Part shown: positions 50,795 through 62,500 of the stretch, piece by piece | How the letters are laid out: each line of letters begins with the position of its first letter | Position numbering within the stretch: position 1 is the first letter of the stretch | Source of the DNA: Morella rubra | Lineage: Eukaryota > Streptophyta > Magnoliopsida > Fagales > Myricaceae | DNA length: 64,000 nucleotides | Assembly (NCBI GenBank): GCA_003952965.2 | Contig: CM025856.1 | Span: forward strand, 2,621,127-2,685,126 | Direction of reading: 5' to 3' | Notes under the pieces: generated by a model | What the model was told of the DNA's origin: nothing | Database searches by the model: none | What the model saw: the letters and a program-made list of their open reading frames with translations, nothing else | Position numbers and translations under genes: made by a program

Positions 50795-51416
50795 AAATGA
50801 TAGACCATTCAAACACAGATACACGCACAATAGAGAGTTCTGGTGGGCCCTGTTGTTAAAGCTCTCAATTTCGTCATAATTTATTATATGCACATAATCC
50901 TAATACAACTTTCAAGTGTTTTTCTGGGCCCTCTGCAACTTCCAAGAGGGCTAGTGGTCTAGAGATTGGCGATAGTGTACGTTAGAGGCCCACGTGAGGG
51001 TGTGAGGCTTACATTATTAGTCTAACACGATCATATAGGTATATAATCTCTGCTGCCTTGACATACATGGTTAATGGATTCTCAAATTTAGAGCATATTA
51101 TTGTTCTGCAAAGAACTTTGTTGACAAAACAACAGAATCAGACGCGGAGAAGCTGATCAATCTCCTAAGTTTCCACAGGTTCTTTATGATACTCATTCCT
51201 TGAAAAGTTTGCACTGGTTTTTACACTTCTTCATCCGAGCTTCTCTTTTGCTGGTGGTAATTTTATCTGTATGTCCGATGTGCTAGTTTTTGTTCATAGA
51301 AGCCTCCCTTTGACGCATCAATCCCGCAAGGTGCTGTTTGATAAGGGCAACTATAAACTGCACCTAAAATGTGTGCTAATTAGTGAGTGCATGCTTCAAG
51401 AACCCCAGCCGTGATC

Positions 51417-51599
51417 ATGGGAGTGCTTGCTGTAGTACTAGTAGTTCTGCTGATTTTCGCAAATCATGGATTTCTTGCTGTTGCTCGAGGGATTTCGAAT
51501 TTCGCCGAGTTCAATTCTTCTTGCAACTTCTCTTGCAATTTCACTATGGAAGACAAGAGGGGTGTGCCCACAGGAGCTAATCCTCTGCATAACAGGTAG
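51417..51599 (+). CDS. CLE-like: CLE peptide-hormone precursor (CLV3/ESR-related), 60 aa
   Basis: CLE precursors are secreted and cut to 12-13-residue peptides that signal through leucine-rich-repeat receptor kinases in stem-cell, root and vascular control. The frame has an N-terminal hydrophobic signal peptide (GVLAVVLVVLLIFANHGFLA, residues 2-21), a short spacer, and a C-terminal CLE box: RGVPTGANPLHN (residues 48-59) plus a single trailing Arg and a stop. The consensus R-x-V-P-T/S-G-P-N-P-L-H-N/H is matched except that position 7 is Ala, where Pro is usual and, in CLV3, hydroxylated and arabinosylated. The start at 51417 is the first in-frame ATG after an in-frame stop at 51384. Three N-glycosylation sequons (NSS, NFS, NFT) crowd the spacer at 33-43. 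At 60 aa it is short for the family (often 70-110). Intronless within the coding part. Sure of family, not of subgroup. Confidence 0.85.
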   Translation: MGVLAVVLVVLLIFANHGFLAVARGISNFAEFNSSCNFSCNFTMEDKRGVPTGANPLHNR

Positions 51600-54500
51600 G
51601 GAAGAGAGAGAAAGAGGAAGGGCGGGGGGAAGAGAGAGATTAGTCCGTGAAAGGAATATATCATATATGATCTATATTGTTCTTTTTGGATGTTGGCTGT
51701 GAACATGTATTCAAGATACAAGAAATGGTAAAAAGAATCGATTCTTTTTTGGTCCTCTGACATGTTCGTGCCTGAGTTGTCTCTCTTGGTTTGTTAACCT
51801 GGAACTTGCAGGCCTATGATAAGCTTGTTTTTTCCTTAAGTTAGTTAATTAACAGCTTAATGATAAAGTAATCATGCGCCAGCTACGCCACCGCACACAG
51901 CAACACGAATCGAAACTCTTGTCACCATCAATAGCAACACTGCTGCGATCACACCAGGACAGCATGCAACACAATCTTTCATTAGATGTCAATTTCGCTT
52001 GCTAACACCTAAAGCAATGGAAAGTTCACTCCTGTAATTCTCCTCCTTTTGAAATCTGAATCTCTTCCTTGGTTTTCAAGCTTTCTTACATTCGAGATCG
52101 CATCATGGGCACCTGATAATTGCTTGTCCTTCAAATGGGCAACCTTGTTTTCTCCGGATCAAAATTTTTGGCTGCAGGCTGATCTCAGTTCAATGCAGTA
52201 CATTTGCAATAGGCCCAATCGCTGGGGAATCACTAGGCTTATTATCCATTCCTGCGTTCCAAGTTTCAACCAAAAATGATCCTTCTGATCTTTTTAACAA
52301 GAGGAAACAAACAAATCTGGGCAAAATGAACTTTACTTTACATACAAGATTCCCACAGAAGCATAGGGAAATATAATATCATGCATAAAACTGTCCCATA
52401 CAAACCAAACCGTTCACGATTTCAGCTGCTCGACAGGAGTTGAGTATTTTATTTCTTTTGAACCACGCGAGACATCCATATAATTTATATATATGCTTTA
52501 GATAAGGTTTTATATGTCCCTCTGTTCCATGATAGCAGGAGAGCTTGCTGTTGTTTTGTTGCTTAGGACGCTTCCACGCTTGTCCGATTGGATGTTGGGG
52601 GTACTCTGCATGTTCTCTTTTCCTGTCTCATTCGCTTGTCATGTCGTGCGGGCTGCAAGAGTGTTAACTCAGCCACTGTAGACCAGTCAGGTGCTACAGG
52701 TGCTACTTTCTTGTTTGTTTTTTTTTTTTCCTTTAGAATTTATTCGCGTAATCCTATGAGATCAGTTTTAAAACTGAATTTTCAGAAGGAAAACTAATAG
52801 CTTAAATATTTGTAAATTACTAGACTTCTTCGGATCAAGTGCATAGATTAGGTGCACAAGTAGTTCGTGGGATGAACCATGTGCGCCATAAGAGCCAATA
52901 TGGTCGCCATAAGATGTAGTCCTATAAACCAACACCAACTAAATTTGTATTTTAACCGTGCATGCATGTGATGGACAAGTATTGGGGAGGATGCCCATTT
53001 GTGCGTGTACGCCATAAGAGCTCCATTGACATAGTTCATGCTCTCATATCTGCTAACTCCTAATGAACCCACGCCAACAACTTTGACCAATCGATGGATC
53101 CCTAAGGCAGATTTAAGCACCATCAAATTTATGGTCTATCCATAATAAATACAGATACTATATATTATAGGACATTGTCTATCTTTCTTTCAAAATTTGT
53201 TCAGCTGGTCAAAATGGTAAAACCGAATACTGAAGGCGACGGTGACGGTGATTGGAATAGGACGGCGAAAGCGACTTTTTTTTTTTCCTGTTGGCAACGG
53301 CGAAAGCGACATATACATTACGGTAGTCCTTGCTACGGCAGGGATACTCACTGCAACTTCTTTTTTTTTCTAAGCTGATACTCACTGCAACTAATCGAGA
53401 ACGGCTGTTAGCTTTGGAGTTTTTCTTGCCAAACAAAGATGGTAGATTTTCTCCTTCCTTCTTCTCTGTCGCTACGACATCTAGCTCTAGGCTTTTGGAA
53501 TACTTTGTATACTGATCGGGATCCTGTTCAGTTGTGTGGTGTTTATTGGCTGGTAGATCATGTCTGTCTATTGTTTGGTATGTGATAATTGGTTTTTTTA
53601 AGAAAGAAAGCAAGCGCACCAACTGTTTGGTTAAGTTTCTAAAAGGATTCGTGCCATTGTTTGAATTTTGAGAGGTAAATACCGGAACATGTTTTTTCTA
53701 AATGCCAAGAACCACTTTGCGAGGGTCTTAAAGCTGAATTCGTTTCAGCCATCGACATTACCTCTGCAAAAGATTACTGTGCCGACCATTTTCACGGTCG
53801 CCCTACTAGTGGTAATGTCCCTCTAATTTCCGCCAGCAGTATCACCACTCACACTGATAGTGCCTCTGAACCAGCGTATCACAACCAGGGCCATTGCCAT
53901 CGTTTCTGATGTTACAAGCACCATAACCACCAAGGACACACCACTAGCAGTACCATCATTGAACTGTTGCGGTCCACTGTCTCTATTCTTCCTCCATCCA
54001 AATGATGGCCGCTGTCACTTTCGCTACTATTGCTCACACTATTTGGCTATTGTTAATTAGTAGAATCATCGACATCGTCCCTGGAAGGCTGCAATCATTT
54101 TAAGGATCCATCGTGATTGCTGCAACCATTGCCACCCATCCCCATGTATTTTCTCAATTCGACTATTACTTATGGCATCGCGGGTTCCACTTCTTTTATT
54201 TCGCACAGGCATTTCTATCGTATCTACTGCTTTTTACCTCTCGCATACTTTTGTTTCCACTAACTCAGAAAAACTATCCATGAAAGTTCAAAAAGTAAGA
54301 AAACTAGAATTTACACAAGTGAGATTTCGAATAATTCCTTTCTTAGCCCTAAGACTTAAGGTTCTTGATATTTCGGGTTTCAATCAAAAGGAGGAGAGCT
54401 GATGGACTTGAAGATGTAGAATTGATGGCTGTATCCTGTATTTTTCGTGATATATTGACAGACAGGGAGTTCTGATAGCGCTAATGGAAGAGAAAAAGTG

Positions 54501-56714
54501 GGGCATGGTATTGTCACGCACACAAGCCACACCTTACTTATGGATGTGTGTTTGTTTCCTTTTACCCACAGGAAAATACAGAACAGATTGGACGGGGAGA
54601 ACTGGCCAAGTCATATAAATTTTACTACTCAAGTGTACAATGAGGTAACTTGACCCAATGACCACCATAGCAGATTACTACGGCCTTTCTTGTGCATTCA
54701 GGTTTAATTTGCAATTCAGTACTGAAAGTATCATGTTGGCACACGGGTAGTAGGTTCTAGTCCAGCGTGTTGAAATTATGCTCATTATCTTCCCGTGTCT
54801 ATTGGCACCATGTTGCCATGGTTAGTTAGTAAAGTATTCTAATGATCTTATCAAGGTATCGATCTTTATATTTTCAAGGAAATAGTTGAAAGACTAATTA
54901 TACTTTGGAAAAAGGAAAAGAAGCAACCTGATTGTTATTGTTTCTTTCTAATCTCCTTTTTCATAAGACATCATGGTCTTTTCCTATTGTGGGATTTTAT
55001 TATGCAATGTTGTGTTGTTTTGGTTAAATTCTATCTCTGAAGTTTTTGTGAACATAACGTGTTTATCTATGAATTCTTCATATGAAGAAACACTTAGGAT
55101 GTTTTTGAAACTGTGAAAAACTATATATATTAATATGACCCTAGAAAACTCCCAATCCTGATTCTTGAATTATTATTGTTGTGAGAATTAGGATTTGCAA
55201 TGCAAAGAATGGGAGAGAAAGAGCTAGTCTCCCTTCTCCTCTCAACGTCATTATGTAAAAATCATGCAATAAATTCAGTTGGCAATATCCGATATCCTAT
55301 TGATTATTTCCCTCAATACTAATTGTTTCCTTAACAATACAAAGGTAACCATAAGATGAACATGCACTCTCCGTTCATAAAGTGAGCCATCAGCGTTTTT
55401 TTGGAGAGCAAAGTTGTTGTGGGGAAGAGGACAGTCATAAACCTCTTATCTTTTGTTGCATTAGCAGTCCTTTTCCTTCCTAGCTCATTTCTTGTGGTTT
55501 TATTCCGCTTTAAACCCAACAAAGCCTAGAGCAGAGATGAAGCTGTAGAGGACTGGGGGCCCATGGCACCTCTGCCTCCCTCCCCCTCTTCCCAACTGCC
55601 CCCAAGGTTTTGAAATAGACAAGAAGGAATAAAGATATTAGAATTGTATGCTCTTTCTTGACTTTTCAATATGAGGCCCCCTGCCCCAAAAGATGTAAAT
55701 GCTTGACCACTTTTGGTATACTTTGGTGGGTGACATTGATAAATTTTGTTGATCCCAAGCAGCCTTCTCGTTCAATTTTCCATCGCCATATCAATATAGG
55801 TGCACCATAGGTTGGTTGTGCTTGTAATGATGAAGCATTTCCTCTCTGAAAAGATTGCTTCATGATTAACTATAGCAGTACTCAGTGATACACTTTGCTG
55901 AGACAGAAAAAAAATCAGTTACATACACTCTGTATTCTCTGAGCTTCTGCATAGGAGAGAAGACAAACCGTACTATGAAAATCTTGCATGTCTTCTTGAG
56001 ATTCAACTCCCAAGGCCCATCGATGTACAGAGCAACCAGCAAGTTGAATGTGGAATTTGTTATTCAGTGTCTTCCAGTTGGCATTACCATGTGCATTTGC
56101 TTATATGTTTACCAACTTGTGCTCTTCATACATTATTCAGTCTTGGAATATTTATGTAGATGATGAGCTAGAAGCTAAGAGTGGAAGTGGCACTGAGTAT
56201 AGATGTGATAATACAATTTGCCCTAAGGCCTTCCTTAGCGTTTGTCTTGAGGACTGGTTGCATTCCATCACCACAACAAGGCAGTAGGTTGGTTTTTCAT
56301 TATCCTTCAGGTTTTATATTTGGTTCACGCATGAATAGGGATTTGGTTGCTGATTTTTGTAGGGTCCTCTGTATTGTTCTCATTATTGCTGGATTCATAA
56401 TAGTTTCTGTGCAAACGCTTTTGTTTTTTTGTTTTTTCTGGTTTTTTGAGGGATTTCTATGCATACTTCATTACAGGCCATTCAATGTTCTTTTTGGGAA
56501 TTGCACATACTGTTCAGAGCCAGTTGCTGTAAGACATCAACAACGCCCAGAAGTAAATTAGAATTGATGTCATCAATTGTCAAATCCCCAAAGTTTTGGG
56601 ATGAGATGACCCATGACCAGAAACTTGCACTTGATACCCGCATCTCACTACCCTGTGAGCGCTTCAGAAATATTTTATTTACGTGATTTATTCGTTTCCA
56701 ATGTTCAGCTCATA

Positions 56715-56925
56715 CTTTTAGAATTTTAATTCAAACCTCTAAAATTACAATCTTAACATTACTTTTATACAAATACCAATACAACTTCACATTATTTTTT
56801 ATACAAACATCAATACAACTCAACAACTTCTACACAAATATCAATAAAACTCAACATCATCTAAATATTCACATCATACTTAAAATTCTTAAAATTTTAC
56901 CAAAACGAACATCCCTTAGATTATG
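56715..56925. repeat. Dispersed MITE-family copy (family M1), best preserved
   Basis: Blocks in order: AATTCAAACCTCTAAAATTACAATC, CAATACAACTCAACAACTTC, TACACAAATATCAATAAAACTC, AACATCATCTAAATATTCACATCAT, AAAATTTTACCAAAACGAACATCCCTTAG. These match the 62.4-kb and 19.9-kb copies closely. No coding content. Confidence 0.75.
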
Positions 56926-57527
56926 GTTGCCAAGTAACTTAGATTATGGTTGTCCAAGTAACCGCAGTTTTTACTTCTAACGCTATTGTTTCATGAACCA
57001 TAATCAGCTATCCAACATGGAAATATAGCATTTGTTTGGTGGGCAACCATATATAGCTTTTGATCCATTAATGCATTTGTCCTAATCCTATCCATCAACC
57101 AATGCCCTTGACTATATTGCTTCAGCGGAATGGGACCTCATGCCCAAGAGGCGTGACTTATTGGAACCTATCGTTTTAATTGTAGAGACTTCTAGTTCCA
57201 GTGATCATTATCTTTGGCTGCATGTAAGTCTGTAACAGCTAGCTTTATTCACAGTACTGCCATAGACGGGGTAGACCCGCAAGTGTTTTCTTTTCCACTG
57301 AATTGGCAGCGTAGAACTAATAGGAGCCACATCCTATGAACTCTACTCCTGAATGTGCCAAGGTCCTCATTTTGATGCCTTCCTAATCAACCCGGTTAGA
57401 TTGTGGTCCCTAGCTATATTTCAGACCACGTTAATTGGATGGCCCTACGCATATAGCATTTATGATTGTTTGGCATGAAAGTTTTCATTGCGAGTGATTT
57501 TGATCTTTCATTGCTATGGCGTCTACT

Positions 57528-57555
57528 CCCCCCCCCCCCCAAAAAAAAAAAAAAA
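57528..57555. repeat. C13 run directly joined to A15 run
   Basis: Thirteen C are followed without a break by fifteen A. Adjoining pure homopolymers like this are hard to sequence, so the exact lengths are unsure. Confidence 0.75.
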
Positions 57556-58119
57556 CTGTTTGATGGAGGCAGGACATAGAAGTCTACATAGTCTATTACT
57601 CGTGTGCACAATGTACCAAAAAGAAAAAAAGTTTATAAACTTTACCACTACAAACAACAATTTCGAACATTTGCACTTCGCCATACAAATTAGAACATCT
57701 GAACATTCGAGGGAGAACCAAATTTGAAATCCAAATCATTTGTTTAGGGCTACTTTACAAAAAGAAAAGAAAGGGCGATAATAGTTTAAGAGGCGAATAA
57801 CCAATAGTTTAGTGGGTAAATTACAAATAAGAAGGCAGAGGGTAAAGTGTAATTTTTTTTTTTAGTTAAACAATTTTTTTATATTAATTTTTTTGTTGAT
57901 AAGTTTATAGCCGGATTTTCTTTCAGAGGGAGAACAGTTGGATTCTTTTTAGTATTATCATTAAGTCTATTTGTGGATGGATATGGCAGTATTAACTAGA
58001 AGGGTCTATGTATCATGCTTGACAAGACGTACGTGACAATGCATGTCAATCCTCACTCGTGCACAGCCACTCCGACCCTGACCACGCTTGACATGCGGGG
58101 ACCCTCTCTCTTTCCTTCC

Positions 58120-58123
<4 letters not shown>

Positions 58124-58150
<27 letters not shown>

Positions 58151-58170
58151 GAAGAGAGAGAGAGAGAGAG
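58124..58170. repeat. Compound microsatellite (AT)n then (GA)n
   Basis: About 13 AT units (58124-58150) followed after GAA by about 8 GA units (to 58170). It is a likely polymorphic marker. Confidence 0.9.
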
Positions 58171-58907
58171 ACCACTTGAGGTACATTTTCAAGGACGGAC
58201 AATAAAATCAGATATTGCATTCAGTGGGGCTGAGGCGCCTTCTGTGCACGTGTTAATTAATATGCTGGTTGTCTATCTAAATGAACTAATTACAGAATTA
58301 TTGATCCGCTTAGCAGCTTAAACCTTAAACAATATTATGCTTCTGCTATATATATGTAATGCCCTCACAAAATTGTACTTTTTCGGCCTATAGTCTATAA
58401 CGTCCTCGACTGAGGATACTATTAATCCAGCATTATTTGCGTTCTCGCCTTTTCTTTTCTGTTTTTGTGTATTTCTTTTCATTTCTCTCTTATTTCTTGG
58501 CCTTTATGAATCCTATACAATGGGACCACAAAGAATTTTAGACCAACCTTTGTAAAAGTTAATAATACTTCGTTGCTTGGGGTTTGAAAACATGTATATA
58601 TATAGAGTTTAGAGAACATCCTTTTCACAATTATGCATAAGCTTCACTGGCACATATAATGACTGCCAAATACAGACACGCCTATAGGCCAACAGTAGGA
58701 ATTGACTTTTGCCCTCTCCGGCTCAGAGCTAACGTAGGCTTCATCGACGTGTACATTCAACAAGAATTTATATATACGTACCCTCCAATATGCATGGGTT
58801 TTGTCACACAAAACAATACTTGACCAGGACTTGTACGTAAGTATACGAGCACAGATGAACTATGTATGAACCCGTTGTCGCATACATGTACAGTTTTGTT
58901 TTGCAGC

Positions 58908-60108
58908 TTAGACGCCGGCGAGACACTCGGTTGGGGTCACCGGGTACCTGGATTTATCAGTACAGTAATTGTAGATCATGTGATTTATACGAACCCATTT
59001 ATACTTTCTGGCTTCGAGTGGGTTAAGTTCTTGGTAAGCTGTTCCCTCCCACCAGTTTCTGGGATTCGAGGCACAGACAGCGGGTCCTGGCACGGGGCAT
59101 CCCTCAATGTCAAAGTCTTTGTAGTAAGCATAGAAGGGTGCTTTGCTCCAGTCAATCTTCTCAAGCCCGCCTCTTGTAGCCCAGTCGTCCGCTTCCCACA
59201 GCGTGGAATAGATTCCCATGGGCTGGAACTTCGGGAATGGGACGTTTTTCGCTTCATTGTGCTTGTGGACCCTAATGGGCACATCATCCACGTAGAAGCT
59301 GCGAATACCAACAATAACATTAAAAACTTCACAACAACTACTTCTATTTTCATTAAGTTTGTAGAATGATTGGGCAGTTAAAAAACTTTACTGCTAGTAT
59401 TTGCTGTGTCAGTCACGCTTATATATGAAACTGTTCACTTACACAATATGATAGTGGTTCCACAATATTGTGTAAGTGTGGTAGTCAGCAGACGGATCAA
59501 ACCACAGGTTGATTCTTTGTTCCCTATCACCCTTCCCGCGAGCATAGATATTTGTCTGGACAGTATATGGTTGCCCAGTCCGATTTCCTAGGAACTCGAA
59601 GTCCAGCTCGTCCCGAATAGTATCCGTGTTTGAATTCATCTACCACGCATGCAAGTCCGAGCAAACAGATGAATACCAAGCGCTGAGTTCAAAGTAAGCA
59701 AAATTTTCAGATTATGTTATATATGACATACATAGAACGCAGTGACAGTTCCGGCAGAGTCTCCAGGTACAAGTTTAATCTTTATGCTGACACGCCCGAA
59801 CAAGTACTGCCTCTTGGAAGCAAACCCACATCCTGAAACATAATAATATTTTGGTCAGGTAAAGGTAATCCAAATAAACTTTTTGGAATACTACGTACAG
59901 ATACGTATTACGAAGCACAACCAGAAGTTCGGTCGAGAATGAGTTGTATGGCGCTCCCTCCATCGAGCTGTTTGATATGGGAATCAGCCCAAGTGGTGCG
60001 GAAGTCTTCAAGAAAAGTGGCCGGTCGCCCCGTAACAGAGAGACCAAACGCAAGCAAACAGAGCAAAAGAGAAGCAATAGCATGTCTTAAGGAGGGATAG
60101 GTGGCCAT
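58908..60108 (-). CDS. XTH6/7-like: Xyloglucan endotransglucosylase/hydrolase (GH16), 4 exons, 291 aa
   Basis: XTHs cut and rejoin xyloglucan chains in the growing cell wall. Exons (minus strand): 60108-59922, 59832-59732, 59639-59443, 59298-58908, all GT-AG, frame closes at 876 nt. Residues 1-27 form a signal peptide ([14 protein letters not shown]). The GH16 active site is DELDFEFLG (106-114) with nucleophile Glu107 and acid/base Glu111, followed at once by the conserved N-glycosylation site NRT (Asn115). Other family blocks: [89 protein letters not shown], and the C-terminal XET domain with CSS-like disulphide partners ([28 protein letters not shown]). [11 protein letters not shown] resembles the XTH6/7 branch of group I/II, so transglucosylase activity is expected. 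Length is typical. Confidence 0.95.
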
Positions 60109-60172
60109 GATTCTCCTAAAAAGAACAAGGGAACTTCTTTGGATATGATTTAGAAGATAAGCTGGGGGCTGG

Positions 60173-60180
60173 TATATATA
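60173..60180 (-). promoter_or_regulatory. TATA box of the XTH gene
   Basis: Minus strand reads ACTATATATACCAGCCC, about 65-72 bases before the ATG at 60108. That leaves a leader of about 35 bases. It is a strong match to the plant TATA consensus. Confidence 0.7.
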
Positions 60181-61866
60181 GTAGTAATAGCTAGGAAGGT
60201 AAGATGATCACTGTAAATGATTAGACTGCTGCATTCAGATGGAAAGCGCTATTCCAGCTTAGCTTTCCATACAGCTCATGGCAAGCCGTAATTAGGCCCT
60301 ACCAACTTAGTTTCTTTTAACGTCTGCCTCATGATTTTGTCCATCTCAGTCTTCAGTATACCGTATGCATATCTACATCAAGCATCGGAAAACTAAGGCG
60401 ATGTTTATTTTGTAAAAAATGGTAAGATTTTGATAGAATTGTGAATATTTACAAAGAGATGATTTAATATAATTATTTGATAAAAAAATATTTGAGTTAA
60501 GTAAAAAAATATGGAGAAAGAAGATTTGTTATAATTTTTTTTTTTGAAAAAATATTGTAGTTTGTATAAAAAGTTGTTGAAGATTATATAAAAAGTATTA
60601 ATATTTGTGTATTTTTTGAGATTCTAAATTTTCGTTTATAAATTTTATTAAATATATTTATATTCGAGAATATTTTCACAAACCAACGTACCCTAAAACT
60701 TCTGCCTATCCACTATTCTGTGGTGGCCAAAATCGGCCAACTTATTCAATTATCCCCAGGAAATTCTACGAGAATAGTGAGGTGGGTGATTGTGATCATG
60801 TCGGTGCATGCACAGTGCTATATATTTTAGTATTTTATTTTGCACCTGACAGCTCGAAGAGCTAGGCAGCCATCCCTGCTCCATAGCTTGCCGAATTCGT
60901 AGCCATGAACCGGCCCCGGAGTTAAAGCCATTCATTCAATTCGTGCTAATCTGCTATACGTACCCGTGGACAGCGGCCAGGTGAAGTGGATGGATTCGAT
61001 TTGCCAAATTAGCAGAAACGTCCAGCCAGAGACCCATTGGCGTGGGCCTCGTTTCACAGTGTGGGTTGAGGTTGATCTGATTACGCCATCATTTCAAGCT
61101 AATTAATTAAATAAAATACAGTTGTCATGCGTACGTGAGAACAGCAACTATTTGATACGACTTGCTACTAAGGCTCACACGTGTGCAAAGTTTATCAAAA
61201 GGCCCAAGGGGAGTACTATTCCTCTCGTATCAAATTACATTTTGTTGTGTGAGGCTAGGACGCATGCCACTCATGCACTTCATAAAATTACTAAAGAAAA
61301 TTAAGCTTTACCACTAATTAGTTGTGGTAAATATCTACTATCAATGATTCGGACTACCTGAATTAAGCTTAATTAATATGCAAAACATTAGGCTTATAAA
61401 AAGTAATATTAAGCATTATAGTTTTCTTGTCAACAAAAGGATTGGGTTTTAGGATTTGACGATTTTAGGAGACATCTACAAGAAGCAAGGATAAGGTCGG
61501 ATTGAAGTTTGAACTTTAAGAGGGGCCTGTTACATCAAAATAAATAATGAAAAAAAACATTTAAGGAAAAAAAAATGATGTTCACAAACCACTTGGGCTG
61601 AGTGAGACATGCAGTGACTATCGTGGCAATTGCAAGGCCAATCAAAGGTGGGACGATCCTGATCTCTTCCTGGAATAGAGTAGCCCTACATCATATAAAG
61701 GGCATTTGGAATATGGGTCCGACCAAACGAGGCCTTTGTGGCTTTGCGAAAGCTAAACGACAAACATATATATCACATTTTTCTATACATAATTGAAATT
61801 GAAGAATCCCATTGGATGTGTAAGGTATGACTGGGCTGGATGACTGTGTTTAGCAATTTCCGGGCC
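60181..61866. other. XTH promoter region and intergenic DNA
   Basis: Upstream of the XTH TATA box there is a MITE-like repeat (60397-60700). The rest holds only short frames with no recognised domain. Confidence 0.45.
60397..60700. repeat. MITE-family copy in reverse orientation
   Basis: Starts GGCGATGTTTATTTTG and ends CACAAACCAACGTACCCT, weakly complementary termini. The interior (GAATATTTACAAAGAGATGATT, GTTTGTATAAAAAGTTGTTG, TATTAATATTTGTGTA) is the complement of the M1 blocks seen at 19.9, 56.8 and 62.4 kb, with a longer AT-rich centre like the 25.8-kb element. Confidence 0.65.
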
Positions 61867-62281
61867 CAATCTGATGGGTACGTTGGGAAGGTCACACTCG
61901 TGATGGTTCCACCACGTATCGTCACATTTTGGGCTTCATCACGGCTAAGAGTTTTTTTTTTTGGGTAAACAACACACTTTATTACAAGTAAAAAATGACA
62001 GTCGAGGACTTACAATAAGAAGAATTCAAAGGGTCAACAACAAGTTTGGGGCCGAAAGTTATATACAAAAACATAAGATTCTCGGATGAGTCAAGCAAAA
62101 TGTTCGAAATAAGAGGACCCGAAAATCCATAAAACACCGAAGACTTGTAGAAAATGAGCTCAAAAGTCCATTGAAAGTAACAAACACAGGCAGTGACAAT
62201 CTGATATGTACGTTGGGAAGGTGACACTCGTGATGGTTCCACCACGTATCGTAACATTTTGGGCTTCGTCACGGTTGAGTT
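61867..62281. repeat. 85-bp direct repeats flanking a 245-bp poly(A)-tailed insert
   Basis: Two 85-bp copies (61867-61951 and 62197-62281), about 90% identical, share GTACGTTGGGAAGGT, ACACTCGTGATGGTTCCACC, ACGTATCGT and ACATTTTGGGCTTC. The segment between them, read on the minus strand, ends with AATAAA (61983-61978), then 15 bases, then 11 A (plus-strand T run 61952-61962) exactly at the repeat edge. This is the structure of a retroposed RNA 3' end. An open frame of about 80 codons crosses the insert but matches no family I know. Confidence 0.7.
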
Positions 62282-62283
62282 AA

Positions 62284-62500
62284 GGGCACGTTAGTTTGGT
62301 TAAAAATTTTAAAATTTGAATCTAATTTTCTAAATTTACAATTCTAACATTACTTCTACACGTATACAATACAATTATTGATTACATTTTTTACAAACAA
62401 CAATACAACTCAATAATTTTACACTCATGCCAATAAAACTCAAACATCACTTAAATATTCACATTTTTTTCAAAATTCTTAAAATTTTCTCAAAACGAAT
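62284..62500. repeat. Dispersed MITE-family copy (family M1)
   Basis: Left end GGGCACGTTAGTTTGG and right end complementing to AACATTCATTCGTTTTGAG. Interior has CAACAATACAACTCAATAATTTTAC, CCAATAAAACTCAAACATCACTTAAATATTCACAT and AAATTCTTAAAATTTTCTCAAAACGAA, as in the 56.8-kb copy. It abuts the long direct repeat just to its left. Confidence 0.72.

Larger units (their letters stand above)
42629..51416. other. 8.8-kb gene-poor region between HD-Zip and CLE genes
   Basis: The first part is the HD-Zip 3' flank. No protein family is recognised. Contents: GA and CT microsatellites (43399-43411, 44312-44337), a foldback MITE at 45189-45604, a tandem duplication at 45835-45998, a diverged foldback at 46470-46790, and a stretch at about 49250-49950 with a 110-codon frame that has the feel of LTR-retrotransposon LTR/leader DNA but no definable ends. 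A GC-only block with a 17-G run lies at 50760-50794. The CLE promoter and leader occupy the right end; TATATAA-like sequence is at about 51035-51046. Confidence 0.45.
51600..58907. other. 7.3-kb region without recognisable genes, CLE to XTH
   Basis: The CLE 3' flank lies at the left. Many short frames occur (for example 53860-54060 with ACC-rich DNA, 54172-54402, 56181-56561) but none shows a known domain or a chain of spliceable exons that I can defend. CGCCATAAGAGC-type short repeats occur at 52880-53020. A MITE-family copy is at 56715-56925, a C13-A15 junction at 57528-57555, and (AT)n followed by (GA)n at 58124-58170. A spliced non-coding transcript in 52.0-56.6 kb is possible but untested. 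Confidence 0.45.

Noticed and set aside
53860-54402. Short frames in ACC-rich DNA
   Set aside because: Low-complexity Thr/Pro-rich reading without start context, homology or splicing evidence.
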